A stretch of DNA of 64,000 bases from an uncultured Clostridia bacterium. Its GTDB lineage: Bacteria; Bacillota; Clostridia; Christensenellales; CAG-917. Position 1 is the first letter of the stretch. Every line of letters starts with the position of its first letter. A model generated the notes under the pieces. That model was given only the letters and a program-made list of their open reading frames with translations, was not told the DNA's origin and searched no databases. A program made the translations under genes and the position numbers. Below are positions 61,045 to 64,000 of this stretch, one piece after another. The DNA is taken from the NCBI GenBank assembly GCA_934233745.1, contig CAKQGN010000008.1, forward strand, positions 1 to 64,000, in the 5' to 3' direction.

Positions 61045-61740
61045 TTATTTCTCCGTGTTGCTCAGTTTATATCCGTATCCCCACACCGTTTCAATCGTAA
61101 CGACGCTCTTTGCGGTTGCGAGTTTCTTTCTGATTCGTCTTACGGTTTCGTCGATAGCGCGTGTTTCGACGTCATCGCAAAGCCCCCAAATCTCGTCCAA
61201 CAAGATGTCGCGAGAATAGGTTTTTTGCGGCTCGTTCATCATAAATGCCAAAACGTTCATTTCCGTCTTGGTCAGCGGAACAACGGTTTTATCTCTCAAA
61301 ACCGAATGTTCATCTTCCGAATACGTCAAGTCGGCGTATTTCAGCACTTTGCTTTTCTGATTGTTTGCACCGCTCATTTCCGCACGTCTCAAAAGAGCCT
61401 TCACCCTCATCAAAAGCAATGTCGGACGAAACGGTTTTGTAATATAATCGTCGCTGCCCAACATTATTCCGTTGACATAATCGAGTTCGCCGTCCTTTGC
61501 GGTGAGCAGAATAATCGGCACACACGAAACCTCTCTCAATTCCTTTACGCATTCAACTCCGTCGCGCCCCGGCATCATAATGTCCATAATGACAAGGTCT
61601 GCCGGTTCTGTTGCAAACGCCGAAAGAAGCAAGTCGCCTGTTTCAAATGCGCTCACTTCGTATCCGTCGCTCTGAAGAAAGTTTTTCAGAAGTTCCCGTA
61701 TATTCTTTTCGTCGTCGGCAATGTAAATTTTGTATGCCAT
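61045..61740 (-). CDS. OmpR-family response regulator
   Basis: A 231-aa regulator: receiver domain with acidic pair Asp9-Asp10, phosphoacceptor Asp53 (LVIMDIMMPG) and Lys in LLTAKD, then a winged-helix DNA-binding domain (RDILLDEIWGLCDDVETRAI, VRRIRKKL..ETVWGYGYKL). GAGAGGGCTT precedes the ATG at 61740. A perfect 22-bp palindrome lies just upstream of the start. Its likely operator is the 11-bp direct repeat at 62770-62791. Confidence 0.95.
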   Translation of the reverse strand: MAYKIYIADDEKNIRELLKNFLQSDGYEVSAFETGDLLLSAFATEPADLVIMDIMMPGRDGVECVKELREVSCVPIILLTAKDGELDYVNGIMLGSDDYITKPFRPTLLLMRVKALLRRAEMSGANNQKSKVLKYADLTYSEDEHSVLRDKTVVPLTKTEMNVLAFMMNEPQKTYSRDILLDEIWGLCDDVETRAIDETVRRIRKKLATAKSVVTIETVWGYGYKLSNTEK

Positions 61741-61759
61741 AAGCCCTCTCACGGCAATC

Positions 61760-61781
61760 GGCGTTGCGATATCGCAACGCC
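61760..61781. promoter_or_regulatory. Perfect 22-bp palindrome before the response regulator
   Basis: GGCGTTGCGAT / ATCGCAACGCC, 11-bp arms without loop. It could be a hairpin in the leader or an operator. 61782-61863 has no gene. Confidence 0.6.
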
Positions 61782-61863
61782 TTTTGTCGGTTTTTCGGTT
61801 TTTGTGATTTCGTTGTAGTATTTGTTTTTCGTTTAAGGGTTTTGCTTTATGTTTTATTGATTC

Positions 61864-62679
61864 TTATCTGCCGCAATTCGCACCGCAAAGCGCAGTGAGT
61901 TTGTTTGCGATTTCATCGAGTTTTGCAAGGTCTTTGAGCAAAACGTCTTTCTCGTCCGCTGTCAAAGTTGTCAATGACGCAATGTAGGTGGCTTCGTCAA
62001 AGTTTGCATAATCGAAGTTCTCGTCAAGATTGTCATAGGATTCATAAACCTTGTTCCAAAGGTCTTGGCGAGCGTCCACAATGTCGTCAAATTCTTTTCT
62101 GAGGGCTTGAATTTGGTCGTTTGCAAGCTCTGCCTCGTCACACAATTTGCCGAAATTGTCGCCGAAAAAGTTTTCGTCGCACTCGATAAAGAGCATATCG
62201 TTGTCGCCGCAGGAACCGTCTGCTTCACAATTGCCGTCGGCGCAGTCGCCGTAGAGCATGTCTTCGTTGGTATCGAACAATTCGCCGTAGAGTTTTTCGA
62301 GTTGTGCATCGAGTTCGTCAAGCACGTCGACGTTTTTCAACAGCGTTGCCTTTTCGTCGTCGCTCAAAACGCTCAGGCTTCCGATAAACGCCTTTTCGTC
62401 AAAGTTGTCGGGGAGTTCGTCAAGTTTTTGAAGCTCTGCAAAATACTTTTCCCAAAGTTCCGCGTTGTCGTCGAATGCTTTTTGATACTGATTTTCCAAA
62501 CTTTCGATTTGAGACATCGTTTGAGTGACTTGAGAGGCATTCGCCGTCTTGTCGGTTGTCGCATTCGCAACCGTGCGTTTTGGCAAGAATACCACCAAGA
62601 GCGTAATCGCGGCAACTGCCAGCGCAGTGACGATAGCAACCGCAGTTATCTTGATTTTCAAAGATTTTTCCGTTTTCAT
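61864..62679 (-). CDS. Exported helical protein with duplicated domain and Cys cluster
   Basis: A 271-aa protein, unrecognised. It has an N-terminal signal anchor (about 8-32) and then two related helical segments (about 55-135 and 190-265): each has ELW/DLW, a Y..L.KLDELPDNFDEKAFI-like or LDENFDYANFDEATYI-like turn, ASLTTLTADEK / GSLSVLSDDEK and a L.KL.ELDA end. Between them is CADGNCEADGSCGDNDMLF, with further Cys later. This fits a metal- or thiol-responsive extracytoplasmic protein. AAGGAG precedes the ATG. It is read before the two-component genes, with a direct-repeat operator candidate upstream. Confidence 0.75.
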   Translation of the reverse strand: MKTEKSLKIKITAVAIVTALAVAAITLLVVFLPKRTVANATTDKTANASQVTQTMSQIESLENQYQKAFDDNAELWEKYFAELQKLDELPDNFDEKAFIGSLSVLSDDEKATLLKNVDVLDELDAQLEKLYGELFDTNEDMLYGDCADGNCEADGSCGDNDMLFIECDENFFGDNFGKLCDEAELANDQIQALRKEFDDIVDARQDLWNKVYESYDNLDENFDYANFDEATYIASLTTLTADEKDVLLKDLAKLDEIANKLTALCGANCGR

Positions 62680-62769
62680 GGTTTTACTCCTTTTGTTTAT
62701 TGTAAGCCTTAGCTTACGGTTGAAGTTTAACAAATCGACACAGGAAAATCCCCGAAAAACTGCCGGATA

Positions 62770-62791
62770 TTTGCAACAAATTTGCAACAAA
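62770..62791. promoter_or_regulatory. Exact 11-bp direct repeat, candidate response-regulator box
   Basis: TTTGCAACAAA occurs twice head-to-tail with no gap, about 90 bp before the exported-protein gene. Tandem half-sites 11 bp apart are what OmpR-type regulators bind. TTTTGCAAAA nearby (about 62811) is a possible third half-site. Confidence 0.65.
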
Positions 62792-62911
62792 ATCAATTGT
62801 TTCCGACAAGTTTTGCAAAAAATCAAATAACAATATACGCACGTCACGCGTCTATTTGTTTTTATAATACTAAACAAATTGTAATGTGTCAACAAATGAA
62901 AATTGCGCTTT

Positions 62912-63376
62912 TCAGTTGTTCAAAAAGATACACAGCACGCACAAATATCCGTAAATATTGAAAAGAAACGTCGGCAAAAACTCGATTGCGATTTTTATTT
63001 CCTTGGTGAGAAAGCGTATGAACAGCATATAGGACACGGCAAGCACGACGCACATACATATCAATCCGAAAAGCAAATTTTTGAGGGTGAAAAACGCAAG
63101 CATAAACAAAATGCAAAACACTCCCAAAATCACAAAATACAACATGGACGGGAAAATATGTTTGAACTCAACAAGACGGGATATGGCAAGTACGCTCGAC
63201 AAATAGCTTGCCGCAACAAAAACCGAAAACCACCCTCCCGACAACACAAACGACGGTTTTTCAAGCGCAATCCACCAGTTTAAGTCCATGTTGAAGCACA
63301 ACGAGCATAATCCCGAAACAACAAGCGTGAGAAGCAATCCCGCCACAAGTCCTATCATCCGCTTTAATTGGTCCAC
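62912..63376 (-). CDS. TspO/MBR family membrane protein
   Basis: A 154-aa five-helix membrane protein of the TspO type (translocator-like, binds porphyrins in some bacteria). The loop W.IALEKPSFVLSGGWFSVF and FLPTFLFNIYGYL match the family layout, though the conserved Trp/Pro content is reduced. The GTG at 63376 has no good ribosome binding site; ATG at 63358 is an alternative, with a weak AAAGCGG before it. Confidence 0.7.
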   Translation of the reverse strand: MDQLKRMIGLVAGLLLTLVVSGLCSLCFNMDLNWWIALEKPSFVLSGGWFSVFVAASYLSSVLAISRLVEFKHIFPSMLYFVILGVFCILFMLAFFTLKNLLFGLICMCVVLAVSYMLFIRFLTKEIKIAIEFLPTFLFNIYGYLCVLCIFLNN

Positions 63377-63483
63377 ACAAAAATATATTTGGACATAATC
63401 GTTTCAATGCCTCTGTCACACAATTTTCGCAGGTTGCGTAAGGTAATGTAGGAGCAATCCGAATCTTTAAGGAGGTACATAAC

Positions 63484-63675
63484 ATGAACGGATTTTTTAC
63501 AAACGGTGCAAACGGATGCGGCTGCAATTGTTGCGATATCATTTTGCTCTTGATGCTTCTCAACAACGGCGGTTGTACATCGATGGGCGGATGCAATAGT
63601 TGCGACCTTGTATGGCTCATTCTCATCCTCTCCTGCATTTGCGGCGGTGGGAACGGCTGCGGCTGCTGCAAGTAA
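63484..63675 (+). CDS. Tiny Cys/Gly-rich protein (63 aa, 12 Cys)
   Basis: TTTAAGGAGGTACATAAC gives a near-perfect ribosome binding site, so the frame is real. The protein holds 12 Cys (12, 14, 16, 17, 31, 37, 40, 51, 53, 59, 61, 62) and two similar hydrophobic units, each CxxCD-like followed by 8-10 aliphatic residues (CDIILLLMLL and CDLVWLILIL), with Gly/Asn around them. It resembles the high-Cys, chorion-like short proteins annotated in some Clostridia. Possible roles are metal binding, spore or surface protein, or a membrane peptide; none is shown. Confidence 0.8.
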   Translation: MNGFFTNGANGCGCNCCDIILLLMLLNNGGCTSMGGCNSCDLVWLILILSCICGGGNGCGCCK

Positions 63676-63900
63676 AAATCGTTGCTTTGGCAACGGCAAC
63701 GCATTATAAACGCGCATTGCCGAGAGCCACGCTTGATTTTACTCTTCTATCGCGCGGAAAATCTATGCCATCGGTTCATACACGGATAAAGACTCAATCC
63801 GCAATTTCGCAAGATTGTCCGCTTGATGCTCGCTCCGCTCGTTTTCTTTGAGCGGAACAATCGAAACAAAAACGGCCGAAATCTCGGTCGTTTTTGCCTT
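63676..63900. other. Intergenic region with repeat remnant and terminator
   Basis: Contains a hairpin near 63680-63695 (CGTTGC-TTTG-GCAACG), an inverted remnant of the 180-bp repeat (TTTCGCAAGATTGTCCGCTTG, 63805-63825), and a terminator. No gene is visible. Confidence 0.6.
63868..63895 (+). terminator. Rho-independent terminator
   Basis: AAAAACGGCCGA, loop, TCGGTCGTTTTT with T run, probably ending the Cys-rich gene. Confidence 0.85.
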
Positions 63901-63914
63901 TATCGCCAAAGAAT

Positions 63915-63943
63915 TTGACTTTTTGCGCGCTTTATTCTATTAT
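63915..63943 (+). promoter_or_regulatory. Promoter of a gene starting at the window edge
   Basis: TTGACT, 17-bp spacer, TATTAT. It is followed by a small CTCATC..GATGAG hairpin and AAAGGAGTTTTTAT at the last bases, so a plus-strand start codon is expected within a few bases beyond 64000. Confidence 0.65.
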
Positions 63944-64000
63944 CTTATAGATAATATTTGTCGGCTCATCATTCCGGATGAGTGCGAAAGGAGTTTTTAT

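Overview
The window looks like a chromosomal segment of an endospore-lineage Firmicute, most likely an uncultured gut-type member of the Clostridia. Four things point that way: the sporulation pair yqfC-yqfD in front of phoH-pgpH-ybeY-era-yqzL-recO (the Bacillus/Clostridium order), the dnaG-sigA-trmK-nif3 macromolecular synthesis operon, strong AGGAGG-type ribosome binding sites, and a BspA-type leucine-rich-repeat lipoprotein and GH2 beta-galactosidase of the kind common in gut anaerobes. Species cannot be named from the sequence alone. About 85% of the genes lie on the minus strand, as expected for one replichore arm. I see no rRNA, tRNA, CRISPR array, phage or intact insertion sequence.

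Layout. 1-617: intergenic repeats. 618-6021: methionine synthesis (metA, metY), smpB, secG, a ferritin-like protein, a low-molecular-weight phosphatase and Sua5. 6033-14493: a WG-repeat-like lipoprotein, then recO, yqzL, era, ybeY, pgpH, phoH, yqfD and yqfC (read right to left), with a SigE-like promoter before yqfC. 15000-20667: dnaB with an unusual SSB-like acidic tail, a membrane lipoprotein, pepF and a DUF1846 protein. 21176-25599: a type IIA topoisomerase pair. 26542-34886: a lipase-like hydrolase, a murG unit, an ApbE/NusG-II/Gx-transporter flavinylation-type cluster, degV and an HtrA-like protease. 35938-43865: a small lipoprotein, a 44-aa membrane peptide, nifU-nifS, yebC, an rRNA methyltransferase, infC-rpmI-rplT behind an attenuator, and thrS. 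44060-51511: a small orphan, the 1268-aa LRR lipoprotein and lacZ. 51539-56556: the dnaG-sigA operon. 56764-59715: acpP, an Sfp-type PPTase, hom and coaX. 59864-63376: a two-component system with a Cys-rich exported protein and a TspO-like protein. 63484-63675: a tiny Cys-rich protein.

Two kinds of non-coding structure stand out. (1) A composite GC-rich repeat of about 300-350 bp occurs at five intergenic sites, always in the same orientation. (2) A nested-hairpin element of about 100-130 nt sits exactly at the 3' ends of metA, the hydrolase gene, a lipoprotein gene and thrS. Its outermost stem is formed by the last codons and stop codon of the gene, so it looks as if it lies inside the loop of each gene's own terminator. 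Conserved internal-loop sequences and covarying stems make it the best candidate here for an undescribed RNA or mobile element.

The promoters are also informative. Several genes (smpB, 30140-30499, 35938-36369, perhaps murG) have near-consensus sigma-A promoters whose -10 box lies exactly 6 nt before the ATG. This predicts leaderless mRNAs next to normal Shine-Dalgarno genes. All assignments are from reading motifs and gene order; no database search was run.
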